A stretch of DNA of 64,000 bases from Micromussa lordhowensis (GCA_964020085.1 OZ026600.1:24405608-24469607), one strand, 5' to 3'; numbered from the stretch's first letter, positions 34,053 to 46,258 are shown. The notes: a model not told the origin generated them from the sequence alone. A program made the numbers and translations.

Positions 34053-37000
34053 TTACTGGTAGACATGAATACAACGTGCTTCGAGATCGCATATCAGCAA
34101 TTCAGCGCGCATGGACACTGCTACAGAGAGGGGGTGTTCCATTTCCTCGTTAACCGAGCCAAGAAACTTTCCATCCAGTGTGAATATTTGTAGTTTGCTA
34201 TTGTAGCTGTCACAGACCACCAGATTGTTAAACTTGTCGATCGCCATTCCTCGAGATAAACGCAACTGCGCATGCGCACTGCCTATGTTGTACAGAAACC
34301 TTCCCTCTTTGTTGAACACTTTAACCACGCAATCGTCTCCGCCATAGGACGCCAAAAACATGCCCTGGTGCTGAACATCAAACCATGGGGTCCCGGTACA
34401 CTTCGGATCATTGAAGGACTGCAACAATTTTGTGCCGTCAGAGGAGAGGACCTTGAGAGACTTATCGCCTCGATCGCACACAATCATGCGACCATCACTT
34501 GTAATAGAAACTCTGCAGGGATCAGCAAGGGACTCACTTATGCCTTTGATAAACTTGCCATGTTCAGTAAATATGGACATTCTGTGTGCTTTTGGAACTT
34601 GTCTATGAAGGACTACGATGTTACCAGATGCTGCAAATGCCACTGATGATGGTTTACCTAATCTTATAGCGCCTCCAATCTTGTTTCCTATCGCTCCCAG
34701 GTATCTCCACCCAGAATCGAATAGATGAACTTGATTATTAGCGCAATCTGCAATGGCAATGTTCCCAGACCGTTCACTCACTGCAATGCTGCAGGGCTTA
34801 TCAAACTCTGCTCGGCCTTTCCCTCGTGATCCAAATGAATATCGAGCTTCATAGTGATGTGGGGTAGCCTGAACATTCCAGGGACTACCATTCAGCGGCT
34901 TTCCATTAACCTCAACCGCAATTTGATGATAACCAACAGTCTTTGGCTTGTACCTGACTGTGTATTTGCCATCTCCAGAATCTTCAACATTCTTGTTCTC
35001 GTTTTCGCCTGTTGGGGAGTACACTTTGACGATTACTTGGTCTTTATCGTACAACTGATTTCCCTCCGGATCTCTCGTAGTAACTGTGAAACAAGTTTCA
35101 GCACCCAATTCTGCTGTTTCTAGACCTCTCCCCTCAGCCAGTGACTGTAAAGGATCAGTGTGAACTTCAACAAGTTGACCAGGAACCATGTGTCTTCTGT
35201 CGTTTACAACCTCTCTATTTGTACGATAGGTAACACGCCGTGGTTTGTAGATTTGTATTTCCTGATCATTCAAGAGTTCTTCACAGTGTTCAAAGACAGC
35301 ATGCCCAGCTTGAAGGATTTCAGGGCTGATTCCTCTCTGCAAGATATCCTCTCCTTGTTCAACGGAACGTCTCAGTTCATAGGCGAAAGACCGAAATTCT
35401 TCTACTTTAGCTGTATGAGCTCTTTGGTGTGCTCCATTAATCTCAGCTAACTCTGTTTTTATTGCCATTTACATACATACATACTTTATTGTAACTCCCT
35501 ACAAGGGTTTTTCGGTTACAAGGCTATAATGCTATAATAACTACATAAATAGACAGGGTAATAAATATGCATAAAAATTAATAAAATCTAATAAGAGAGA
35601 AAAATAAAAATAAATTAATTAATTAATCAGAAAAAAGTAGTCTAACAATACTTGTTCTAAAAGTTTTCACGGAGCCTATAGATTTAATATCATCACTTAA
35701 GTCGTTCCAGAGCCTAGCACCACGGTAGGTGAAAGAACGCTGACCAGTGGCTCGACGGCATCTTGGAATGTTCAGTTGACTGCATTGTCTAGTATTCCTG
35801 GTATGAATTTGAGAACGCAGAGTAAATTTCCCAACTAAGTAGTCAGGAACAAGTTTATTAACACATTTGAACATCATCACAGCGTCGTTCAAGTAAAGTC
35901 TGTCATTAACAGACAGCCACTTCAAGGATTTGATACCTTGTGAAATGTGGTCAAACTTTTTGAGGCCGAGTACAATACGGGCAGCAAAGTTCTGCACTAA
36001 CTGGAGTTTCTTGATATTATGTTTACTAGTATTTGACCAGACAGTTGAACAGTAATATAATTTACTGAAAACAAAGGAACTCATGAGGAGAAGTATTGTT
36101 TTCTTATCTAGCAAATGTTTAATTCTATTTATTTGTATGAGTTTATGTAGGCAGGTAGAGACTGTTTTAGTAATGTGATCATTATAAGTTAGTGACTGTC
36201 ATGATTTCTCAAAACTTGTATAAGGTCTTTCACAGTTTCTGTCACCTTAAGGGCAGCAGACATTTGGTCTTGGCTTTTCTTCATCAATTCTCTTTGTTTC
36301 TCTATTTTTGCTTCGACAAGGGCAACTTTTGTCTTAACTTTTTCAAAGACATTCTCCATTTGCGCTTTTCTTTCTGCAGCCGCTTGCTGTATGTCTATCT
36401 TGTTATGTTCATTATGACTTGTTTGTCCACACTTGAGGCAAATACAAGCTTCGCATTCTTGGCAATAATATTCAACTGTTTCAGTCTCGTGGTACTTCTC
36501 TTTACACTTGACGGATCCGTTAGCCGTCTCGTTTGATCTCGACCACTTGCCTTAAAAGTAAAGTCATGTGATACTAGTTATGCAACGCTTTCGAGTGGTA
36601 TACCATGGAATGTCCCATGAGTCACTAGTGTTGTATTTTCTCAGTATAGTGTATACCAAGAGAATACAAGTGACAAGTGTGATATTCCATGGTATGCCAC
36701 GAGAAAGCGTTGCATAACTATTTTATACCGGCGCATGATGGGAAGGTTGGATGTAATACCGTCGAATATGCAACGGCTTTCCTGTTTTCTGATTGGCTGT
36801 ATTTTCTGTGGTAGGGTATAAAGTTCGCTATTGCATACCCGTTCCCAGAGACCACGATCCTTTTGTTAAAGGGGCTACGTCACGGTATTTTGAGTTATTT
36901 CTACCATCGACAAAATTACCTTTAAATTGAAGGAAACCTGAAAATAATGCTTTAGAAAGATAGAAAAACACTAAAGAGATAATAATAAGCCATAAAGGAA

Positions 37001-38884
37001 CAAGGATGGTTAAGGATGGAGAAGATTGACACGGATTACAAACAACAATATTGAAAAATTTAGGCTAAATTTTTCAAACCGTTAAACCGTGACAGAGCTC
37101 CTTTAACGTATGTTAACAGGAAAGGCATTGAAATCCGGGAATTTTTCTCCATTGAGATGGCATTTTAAAAATATTCACGAAAATTGATTTACAATTCCAA
37201 AAACCATATTGGATTGCAAAAAGTGAAAAATATGAAACATTTTGTGTCTCCAAGCTTGTAATCTGTCTCCAAAAATGGATCACCGGCAACTTGCTCGTAG
37301 TTCGTCGAGGGTCGCCAGATAAGATATTAGTTTTGTTGTTCTAAACAAAATATGCTGTTCCTCCTCAAATTTAACCCAGGTTATCAAGTAAAGTATTAGA
37401 AAAAGTCGAAGTAACTTAAGCATTGTCTTTATTTCTGTTAGCTGCGAAGAAAAAGACTATTATCGTGTCGTTTCGATAAGACAGCTCGGTTTTGACTGAA
37501 AAAAAAAAAATTAGGCTAAATTTTTCAAACCGTTTAACCGTGACACAGCTCCTTTAAGCATCTCCGACTGGTTCTAATTTCAAGGTGACTCGCCAACTTT
37601 TGCTCGTATCTGATTGGCTGCTGGACAATCTAAAATGCTAAGAACTGCATTGTCAAAAATACTTATTCTAAGTGTAAATCCAATATGGCGGCGGCTCAAG
37701 TTGCTGCTTAATTTCCTCAGAAAGCTAAACATGCTAGAAAACTTGCCAAGTTTTTTTGATTTTTTTTTGCGTTATTTTGACAATTTCCAATGTACTGACA
37801 GGATGCATATGATTTATATTCGCTTCAGTTTACTCCAGTCTAAATCGGCTAACGCCCGAACGTAACAGCGAACGGCAAACGTCTAGCCTCAAACCGCAGT
37901 CAGTCAGACGTTTGCAGTAAACGTGGATCTAAAAATCTCTATTCCTAGATCCGGTCAAAAGGATAACGGCCTCTGTAAACAAGATTGCACTATTAAACGT
38001 CACCTCACACAAAGCGTGAAAGCCGTGCGTGCATGGGTGAGCATAAAATACACTGTATTAAACTGTTCATCAGCATGGAGAGTCAAAGAATAAACTAGAT
38101 GGAGACAAAGATAAACTAGATATGATTTCTTTTTAGAGAGAATATACTCCTAATCAAGTTACCTAAAACATTGTTTTCCAAACTTACCTTCGAGAGCGGT
38201 TTCCTTTGTAAGGGTCAGTTGCAAGTCGTCAAGCTTCTTCATGACAGTCTTCAAGTCGCTTCCAATTTCACCGAGTTGATCTTTGACACTGTCCTCATCC
38301 ATCTTCCACTGGGTGAGAAGTTCTTTGTAGTGATCTCCCATTTCTGGGTCCATGCAGTCACTCTTCAGATTGTCTATAGCTTCACTGTATTTCACACCTC
38401 CCAGTCTAACTAGAGTGCCCCGGATATCTTGCCAGTATGTGTTGAACATTGCGTCATCAACCGAGGCGTGCTCGGCATGAGCGTACAAAGTGTTTCTAAA
38501 ATATTTAACGCGAGCAATATCCGCTTCAGGGCTCTCGTCTGTTACTGCAGGAAGCACGTCCCAGCCAGTTATGGGCGCAGTTAAGCCACATATGTTCCTT
38601 AACAAAACCATCAAAAGAGTAATGTCGAAGTTTGTTGATGACACTGAAGTTGATACAGCAGGGAAAAGTTTGCCCCATTGTGTTGGATTGACGATTTTCC
38701 TTGATCTGAGTGTTTGTAATGTGGGTTTATTTCCCGCTAATACTGCGTGAAGACTTGCCGGTGAATGGATGGTATCAAACGTGTCCCTAAGGTCATGAGT
38801 TCCAACATCAACCAGAAGACGACACAAGCGAGCATAATTCGTAGTTTCCTTGGTGGAAGAAGCCATTGAAGCTGCGTAAGCCAT
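34053..38884 (-). CDS. HEPN (DZIP3-like)-B-box-coiled coil-filamin-NHL protein, interrupted by a LINE
   Basis: Exon 1 (38884-38188) encodes a DZIP3-like HEPN domain, residues about 20-160, with the Rx4-6H nuclease-type motif as RNTLYAH. It splices in phase to an exon at 36550 whose start is a B-box zinc finger (CKEKYHETETVEYYCQECEA and CLKCGQ, then HNEHNK), followed by a coiled coil reading to 36198. A LINE (36197-35473) then breaks the exon. 35468-34053 continues the coiled coil, then a filamin repeat (NGSPWNVQ end) and several NHL repeats (KPCSIAVSERSGNIAIADC). Without the insert, NHD before it and MAIKTELAEI after it are in frame, giving about 821 residues. There is no RING. TRIM-NHL proteins are ubiquitin ligases or RNA-binding regulators; HEPN domains of this type occur in innate-immune proteins. 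Whether the gene is still functional is open; no good splice pair around the LINE was found. Confidence 0.75.
35473..36197 (-). mobile_element. 5'-truncated CR1/L2/jockey-type LINE insert
   Basis: A 163-residue open frame (36114-35623) has the reverse-transcriptase C-terminus: VFSKLYYCSTVWSN, KKLQLVQNFAARIV, LKWLSVNDRL, and GARLWNDLSDDIK near the end. About 150 nt of 3' UTR follow, ending AATAAAGTATGTATGTATG, a short tandem tail of the kind these elements carry. Compared with the decayed copy at 12430-12840 this one is intact over its length, so the insertion is fairly young. No clear target duplication: CATGAC before and ATGGCA after are only similar. Confidence 0.85.
36575..36721. repeat. 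Hairpin MITE in HEPN/NHL intron
   Basis: The arm TAGTTATGCAACGCTTTCGA at the left is matched at the right end (AGAAAGCGTTGCATAACTA); inner arms carry ATACCATGGAAT. It starts 24 bp upstream of the B-box exon acceptor. Confidence 0.8.
36866..37106 (+). repeat. TTAA-bounded MITE (family A), copy 2
   Basis: 241 bp, TTAA at both ends, termini AGGGGCTACGTCACGGT and AGGAGCTCTGTCACGGT (reverse complement at right). A further partial terminus ending in TTAA is at 37510-37557 after about 390 bp shared with the apextrin intron (37107-37495 against 1610-1980). Intron 1 of the HEPN/NHL gene. Confidence 0.75.
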
Positions 38885-40333
38885 TGATGGTTCCTATCGT
38901 TTGATATCGATAATTACTATTACTAGTATTATATTAATTTAAATTTGAAGTGGTAGAACTGGTGAAGTGGCCTAATGCACTCGCGCTTCTCCCCCCCCCC
39001 CCCGGTCCTCTACCCTCCCCTCCCTCCACTTTGAACACACTTGAATCCATCCATCACTAACATCAAAGGAAACTGAATAGGCCATTTCCGAGTTGCCTTC
39101 TGCCTCTGTGCCAAAACGAGTCTTCGACCGTGCGAAGCCTAGGCTCCATTTCCGCCGCTCTCTCGTGTCCGGTCTACGTTCCTCCCCGAAAAGAGACGAG
39201 TTCGGGGTGCGTTCGGGGGAGGAGCGCGGGCTCGTTTCCCGAACAGCGGTTGGAAATCGAGCCTATGCGAAACAATTCATATGTAAAATGTGTTCCGCCT
39301 ACTTGTTTCCTTTTTATGCAAATCAAACTCATGTTCACATGAAAGGTTTTGCACGAAGATTCGTTCTGAAACAGATGCACAAGGTAATTTGGAAATGGCC
39401 AATTATCGTTCCATACATTTTTTCTACCTTTTCATTCGCCAAGAGCCCGTCACGTGACCTGCAAATAACGGTCTGCACATGCGTAATAGCGTCTAAATGT
39501 GTGCTGCAAATAAAATTATGCTCATGCGTAATTGTAACCATACTCGAATGAAAAATGGCAATCGCTTTCCTGATTTGAAAATGAAAATAAACTTGGTGAT
39601 CGAACGATAGAACAATTATTGAACTCGGTCATCGCAAAACATCGTGATTTGTCAGTGTCTGCGAGATCAATTATTTGATCTGCTCGCCACTGACGAATCA
39701 CGATATTTTGCTGACCTCGTCCAATAATTGATAATTGTCCGGAGATGACAAATTTCGTGAGATTCTTTGACAAGGGAAGTTTTCTGACCATGGTTAACGC
39801 GTATTTGATTCCGCCCCCTCCGCAACCCCAACCAACAGTTAGAGTATTCAATGGTTTTGAGCAAGAATATTTTTTTGCAGACTCAGGTTCTGGAAGATTT
39901 TTTTTGCTGATTGACTCTATGCACGTGTGTCTTTTGCGTGGCTAGCTTTGTAAAGGATCTCAATGGGATCGTGGCGTTTACGGCTAACGGATTATTTTCC
40001 TTACGATTAACAGAAACCTTCGTCATTAAATATAATTGTTTTTTTAGAACTTAATAGTTAATTTAAGAATTTTTTTGTTAAATCACTGTAAAACATAGGA
40101 CCATTCCGGCATGAAAAAAGGTTCATTACCAGACAAAAATTAAAAGTCTTTACAAGAGATCTTGAGACTTTCACGTTCACGGCTAATTATTTTTACGATT
40201 TAGATTTTTCACAAAATCTTCCAATTTTACGCCTAACGACTGATTTTGTGCCCGTTTTTACGCCCAAGGGTTACCCTCTTTACATGATTTCTTTTGGTGG
40301 CCTTACTCTCGACCTCCCCTCTCCCCTCCATAC

Positions 40334-40482
40334 TTGTCCAATACTCCGACAAATTTATGCACACCATTGTATTGTATTCTATTGTATTGCGTCGTTCTCA
40401 ATTGTATTGTATTGTTAATCTATTGTTATGTGGATATAATACAATACAATGGTGTGCATAAATTTGTCGGAGTATTGGACAA
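40334..40482. repeat. 149 bp palindromic MITE
   Basis: Left arm TTGTCCAATACTCCGACAAA and reverse complement ending at 40482. The middle is rich in TTGTATTG repeats, which alone would fold imperfectly. Confidence 0.85.
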
Positions 40483-40968
40483 CCCTCAATGCTCGCAATT
40501 AATAGTTGGCGAAAGCCCGAATCCCTTCATTTCTGTGTTTACAACTGGATAGATATACGTTCAAAAGCTAAATTGTTGGCACAGACTAAACAGAGAAATT
40601 CTGAGGATTGAAGGAGTTCCTTACCGTGCGTCGCAAAACGAATCAGGTCACTTACTCATATGGCTGATGAAGAAAATGTTGAGAATTTACAAAACCTTTC
40701 TATGTGAGCATTTCGACCAAAGAGATGAATGATCGTTTCTGCCGAGTGTTGAACCCGTGTATTAAATGCGAATGTACTGAGATAACAGGAGCAGTTCAAT
40801 CAATTCCGTAAGTGCCTCGATCATTCGATCAAGACTTCGAATAGAGCGGGTTCTGTTGCTACTCACCTTACTGACTATAAAATAAAATACTAACAAATGA
40901 AACATATGCTTATGGGAAAGGTCACTAGGTATGGCCGCGATCCCTCTTTTAAAGCAACAAGAAAGGTA

Positions 40969-41557
40969 CCAATCTCGTTCCCAGAGCCCACGTGCCTTTT
41001 GGTCAGCACCAAGACACGGAGCTCTGGAATAATCAACAAGCTCGTTCCCAGAGCCCTCGTTTCTTTTGCTTTTAAAATTTGATAACTGCCGTTCTTTCAA
41101 AGCCAAATTTCGACTTTCCTAGTCTTTCCAGTGCGTATTGAATGTCTTTGTGGAACGTATTCACATCGACTTCACCTCTGGACTCCAAATAAACCAAGCC
41201 ACGCATGCGCTGTGAAACCGGAAGTCCTCATTATCGTCCCCAGAGCCTACGATCCTTCTGGCCTGTGGTTGGGATCGAGAGCTCTGGTTTGGTCCAACAC
41301 CGGAAGTCCGTGAATCACGGACTTCCCGTCAAATCCAGCAAATCTGATTGGTTGACAATGCGAAACGAATACTCTGCGCATGCTCAGAATATCGGGTCCG
41401 GCCAGAGCTCTCGATCCCAACCACAGGCCAAAAGGATCGTAGGCTCTGGGGACGAGAATGGGAAGTCCTAAAATCTTGGTCTCTGGAAATTGATTATTCC
41501 AGAGCTCCGTGTCTTGGTGCTGACCAAAAGGCACGTGGGCTCTGGGAACGAGATTGG
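40969..41557. repeat. Nested palindrome, three inverted pairs
   Basis: Outer arms 40969-41036 and 41490-41557 (CTCGTTCCCAGAGCCCACGT); inner arms 41235-41290 and 41402-41454 (CCCAGAGCCTACGATCCTT); centre hairpin GGAAGTCCGTG/CACGGACTTCC at about 41302-41328. Outer and inner arms share the CCCAGAGCC start, so the structure looks like one hairpin element inserted into a relative. Confidence 0.8.
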
Positions 41558-42449
41558 AAAGGTACAAACCTCCGATCGCAATCGCAATACTTCCGGAATT
41601 TGGGTGATCCGCAGAAATTACTAACATGTAGTTCGTAGCCTTCAGATACGGCTGTGACAGTGAGCCCAATTCAGTAAGGGGTAACAATATTAAACTAAAA
41701 CAGGAAACAGTGTGTTCTTTGAATGTTCCGTGAACGTCAGCCAATTCCAGGAGCAATGTTTGGTAGAAAATTACTAAGCAAAATACAGGAAACTTACGCC
41801 TACCTCGTTCCAGGGCTTTTCTGCGAGGAAATCCCTGGGAACTTGCCTGGGAACGAGATTGAGTCCGCCTTGTTCCTGTACGACTTTTTCCCAGGCCTTC
41901 GCAGTCACATTGACGTATCCCAGACGAAGGCAATAACAGAATACGCATGCATTTGGATCATCAGCAGAGTTGGTTGAACTTCAGGGATTTATATTCCTGG
42001 TCTTTCGTAAATTTTAGCGTACAGCAGGAAACCGAAGGGGCTCATTTCTTTATTTGATCGACTTTGCTATCCGGACAACTTCACTCATATCACCAAATAA
42101 CTAAGTCGGAGAACATGCTGATTATTGCAACTCGTAGGAATGTGATCGGAAAGTGTATCTTTTCGCAAGTTTGCTGCAGTTTGGTACAGAATACCAACGT
42201 TCTTGGAAATTGCGGTTAGAACTATTATTATGCTTGTCATGCAAACTTTTCTTTTCGACATGCACCTCAACTGGAAGCCCAGCGACCAATTTTATCAAGT
42301 TTCGAGTGCTAACAGGTTGTGACTTGTAAATTCTGTTCAACTGCGGAATGTTTTAATTTTTCCGACTCTTTTGAACCGAAAACTGAAAGAACATTTCGCT
42401 CCTGTACGAATTTGATATTACAAATCTGTTGACACATATGTGTGCTTCA

Positions 42450-44540
42450 CGGAGTTCAGTTGTAGTTGCGCTTGTCATGATGAAATAATAGTTTTGTCGC
42501 TGCCTTGTGATCTGAGTGCAAAGTCCAAGGCCAGGACCACTTGACTTGTTGCTGGCGCTGCTGCCATTCCCACATTTCAACGGCACGGTGACCCTGACAT
42601 TTGATGTAATTTGAGGTAGCTTCAGTTTGCTCCAGCAATTCTTTCAAGGGTCTTTTTCTTTTCTCGTTGATTTCTTTTCCTTTCGTCAGATAGCAGTTAT
42701 GACCATGCCACTAGCAACCTTGGAACTGAAAAACTGTTCGAGAAGGGCTGTGAAAGCCATCGACTGGGAGTTGCCTCTCTCCAATATGTTTTTCTGTTTC
42801 ATTCATTTGATGGGGTATGTGGATCTGTTTCCTTTCAGATTCCCATTCTAAATACTCGGTGGCCATCTTGGAGGAATCTTCTCTCTTGAAGTTTGTTTCT
42901 TTTCTTCTTCTGGTAAATGCACCAGTTGGCATGTTCTGCCGTATAGTCCATAGATAGAGCGCATTGGCGAAGACGAGTGGTCTTTAAGCACATGACATTG
43001 TTGTTGCGCTTGATGGTAAATTGAACGCCTTCATTCTGGTCTAGGACTGGAAATTCTTTGACAGCATTAAGGCCATATTTTCCAGAATTGAAGCCCAGGA
43101 CGGGACTTTATTCTAAATATTCCTGATATCGATCTCTCAGTTTCTTTTAAGGGTGTACTTTTATCTTCTTAGGTTCTGGGCTGTTGTCCTCTGGTATGTA
43201 ATAGGCACACTCGTGGTCATTTTCACTCTGATCCTCGTGTTCGCGATCTAAGGCTCTGTAAAACGTGCCGCCTTGTTCTACCACGTCAACGTCAACAAAG
43301 GCACAATCCTCTTCGGTTTCAGACTTGATATCTTCTTCTTCGCCATCTTTGTCCATGAGATCTTCCTATTCATCATGACTATCCCCTTGGATGCTGTCCC
43401 CTACTGTGTTGTCTCTGGAAGATTCACCACTTTCTGATTTTTGCGGTCTAGGTTTGGTCTTCTAGCTTTTGGTCAATGGCTTCAAAAAGAAAATGACATT
43501 TTTGCTTCATGAGAAGACAACTTTCTTCACTGATTTTAACTAGATAGTGTCTTTGACGAGCTGTTTAGCGTCCCAATCGGCCACACAGCACTTGGGTTGG
43601 TCGTAGTCTGGAACGTTGGAGCAGACACTCGCACTGAGCGGTATATCACGGCTTGGCATCCCACGTTAGCTTTTCTGTATCGATTAGACCTGTCATGGGG
43701 TTAAGCATACACTCGAAGTCGAAGGTAGCTCTGTAAGGAAGTACTTTAAATGTCGAGGAATGGTAAAGTGTTCGTCTTCCAGAAGTTGAAAGATGGTTGG
43801 TGGTGTCCTATAGGTACCACCTGGAAACTGATACTGCACTTTGGCCTTGAAGGTTCGCTCGTGTCGATGTAGCATACCCACATGTTTCGGAAATGTTCCA
43901 CATCGAGAGCAGCAGTAGGATTTAGAATAAGTATTCATGTCCTTGATGTATGAGAAGTGACGCTGGTGGAGGTTGAGGCAGAGGGAACTTTGATAGTGAC
44001 AAAGAAAGCGGTGTATTAATTGAGCGGTGATTTCGTGTTTGGAATCTCCGTTTTCTTGATCTATCTCGTCTTGGTCTTCCCCCTCTTCACCGTCAGGTTT
44101 CGTGGGTTCTAGGGAATAGGCAAAAAGGTTCACTTTAGGTGTTCGAGATCGGGGAGTTTTTGAAGCTTTACACCACAAAATGTCTTTTTCTCTGGCAAAG
44201 CTTCTCCAAATCTCTCGTACTAATGACTTGCATCTCGCGTAGTAATATTGTAGCTCCGGGGTCTGATTGTTTCTCAGGATAAACACAAAGGACACGTTCA
44301 GCTTGAAGACCGTGGACTGGTTAGAAAATTTCTCGTCAAGGTGTTGTATAATCTCCCGAGGCTGGAGGGAAGACAGACGATAGTTGTAGCAATCCAAAAG
44401 ACGGTTAACGTTTTGGCGGTTGAAACGAGTCCGTATTGGATACCAATGGCGACGGTACTCGGGGACTGGACTTTGCTGAACTTCAGGTAAGTCAGTGATA
44501 GGTCTTGGATCTTCCTGTCAGGTAGAACTCGTACATTGAA
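42450..44540 (-). pseudogene. Degenerate family-B DNA polymerase (Polinton/Maverick-like) remnant
   Basis: The longest open piece (44397-43693, extending up to about 44540) has an N-terminal region with a CxxC...HxxxxH finger (CCSRCGTFPKH, then HRHERTF) and a TPPTIFQLLED stretch, which precedes the exonuclease domain in these polymerases. The exonuclease I motif FDFEC follows after a frame change at about 43705. Further decayed pieces lower down (FLPVDGFH-like, GHRAVEMWEW) continue the family order to about 42450. Frame changes and stops show it is not functional. Polymerases of this type are protein-primed and carried by large Polinton/Maverick elements; no integrase, capsid or protease gene was seen nearby. 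The family is recognised from motif order, so moderate confidence. Confidence 0.6.
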
Positions 44541-45341
44541 TGCCTAATGCTCAAACATGTCCTGGTTTCTATTGACAGCAACTACAAATTACTAATTGCC
44601 CCCGCAGGGTTTTGGCCCAGAGGCCAAAACCTGCAGAGGAGGCATTAATAGGACCCCCCGCGTATAAAGAATGTGAAATATTGGTGTAGTATCGGTAGTG
44701 TGCGAATCGAGCCCGATTTGAAGAAACTAGGCGCGCACGGCGGTCCCGGTTAATTTTTGAGTAAGCTCGCAAAGCAACTCTGGGTAATTCAGGACGAGGA
44801 TGGGTATCACGTACGCGCGCGGTAAGTTATTCAGCAGTACTGGATACAGAACTTGATTTGTTGCACGCAAATCGGCAACGGGGTCGACAGACTTGATCCA
44901 AACAGAACTCAGAAAGGCTGACCGGACGGTTGGGGTTAACTGTATATAATTTCCAATATTTCCGTTGGCCCTTTCTAGAGTTTGAAGTTCTTTGATCCAA
45001 ACAACACACGTATAAAGTAAACAGACCAGGATCACAAATCGAAACTCAAAACCCACTCAAAAAAACAACAACAAATTGTGTCCGAAGTAACTGAGTTTAG
45101 TTTCCTTTTGTTATCTCAACTCAAGGATCAGAAGATAGTAAAGGATTTATAAACGGTGTCGTTTCAATGATTATTAGATATTATTAAAAACTGGATCATT
45201 GGATAATGCAGTTCGAGAGTTTTCATTGGCATCATTTTCATTCATCATGGTATATGAGCCATTATACCATGATCTAAAGTGAGGAGCGTATGCGTGATTT
45301 TTGAGCCTTTTTGTTTTTATTGTAGTCTAGTTGTCTATATT

Positions 45342-45360
<19 letters not shown>
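44541..45360. other. Stretch with one unassigned minus-strand open frame
   Basis: 44596-44634 is a small hairpin (GGGTTTTGGCC/GGCCAAAACC). The minus-strand frame 45056-44727 (109 residues) starts MGFEFRFVILVCLLYTC, which could be a signal or membrane segment, but no family or splice partner was found. 45180-45360 is the flank shared with 26525-26710. Confidence 0.25.
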
Positions 45361-45433
<73 letters not shown>

Positions 45434-45476
45434 ATCTATCATCACATATCCAACGCGCGCTCATGGAATAATTGTT
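45361..45476. repeat. Palindromic MITE, copy 2
   Basis: Same family as 26396-26516, in inverted orientation: starts AACAATTATTCCACTCGCGC, ends CATGGAATAATTGTT, centre CGGCGCTACGCGCC. Confidence 0.85.
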
Positions 45477-45831
45477 AAATAGCCACGTGCACGAGTGTAG
45501 TCGCGTTGGTTCGCTCTGACACGAGCACGAAGAGTACGAATAACATTTTAAATTACTTACTTGAAATAACAAAGATTTTTGTTCATTTTGTGTGATTTGA
45601 AGGATTACAACGAGAGTAAAAGGTCAGATCAGCCTGTTATTTCAACGATTCTGGGGAGACGTATTTTGTAATAAAAGTTGTACAGTTCATTAAATAATAA
45701 ACGTGATATCCAAGGCGGGGGCAGATGTAGTGAGAACTATTACTAGTTTATAAGTTACTTTCATCAAAAAAATAAAAACGGAAAAGTTTATTTTAGTGAT
45801 TCCTACCTGATACCTCATCACTTGGATGTTT

Positions 45832-46258
45832 CTAGCCTGAGGCGGGTTTGGAATGGGCCGTTGTCTGCTGAGCTCGAAATGGTGCCAGGTCCACAGGTCT
45901 TATTGTTTCACGTCCTCTCGTTTTTTGTGAACTTGTTTCTCGTGGCGTTGAAGATCCGATTTGCGATGAAAGGTCTTGTTCAAGCGAGTGTGGTGTAGTT
46001 ACATGTTCTTTTTGCCAATCGCTCGACGGCTCCAATGTTTCCGCAGGGATATTGGATGAATCCTGAACCTTCAACAGATGAATAGTTTGTTAGTTAAGTA
46101 TTACTCCATCAGTAACATTTACAATAAAAACCTAATTTTTCTGGAAATGCCAATGCCATCATTCGATCCACTACCTCCGAAATCTGATCACTAGGGAGTT
46201 CATTGTGCAAGATGAAATTTTCAAACTCCTCCAAAATGGTAAACTGGCTGAAATCCAT
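45832..46258 (-). CDS. Possible small two-exon hypothetical protein
   Basis: 46258-46175 begins at an ATG (MDFSQFTILEEF) and ends at a GAG|GTAGTG donor; 46068-45832 follows an acceptor TGTTGAAG and ends in a stop. Joined in phase 0 this gives 106 residues, the second half being rich in serine, threonine and glutamine with no known domain. The acceptor has a poor pyrimidine tract and no family is recognised. It may be chance or part of a decayed mobile element. Confidence 0.22.

Larger units (their letters stand above)
38885..42449. other. Repeat-rich stretch upstream of the HEPN/NHL gene
   Basis: Holds a C-run at 38991-39004, a diverged pair of CGATTTCC-type half-palindromes (39130-39265), an imperfect palindrome around 39600-39740, the 149 bp palindrome at 40334-40482, and the nested palindrome at 40969-41557. 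The remaining 41560-42449 has no recognisable gene. The promoter of the HEPN/NHL gene should lie just above 38884; no TATA box seen. Confidence 0.4.

Noticed and set aside
34272..34646. Plus-strand open frame of 124 residues
   Set aside because: Antisense to the NHL repeats of the HEPN/NHL gene.
39093..39551. 152-residue plus-strand frame
   Set aside because: Runs across CGATTTCC-type palindrome halves and AT-rich sequence; no recognisable protein pattern.
44727..45056. 109-residue frame with a signal-like start (MGFEFRFVILVCLLYTC)
   Set aside because: No family, no splice partner and no conserved pattern; noted under the surrounding stretch only.
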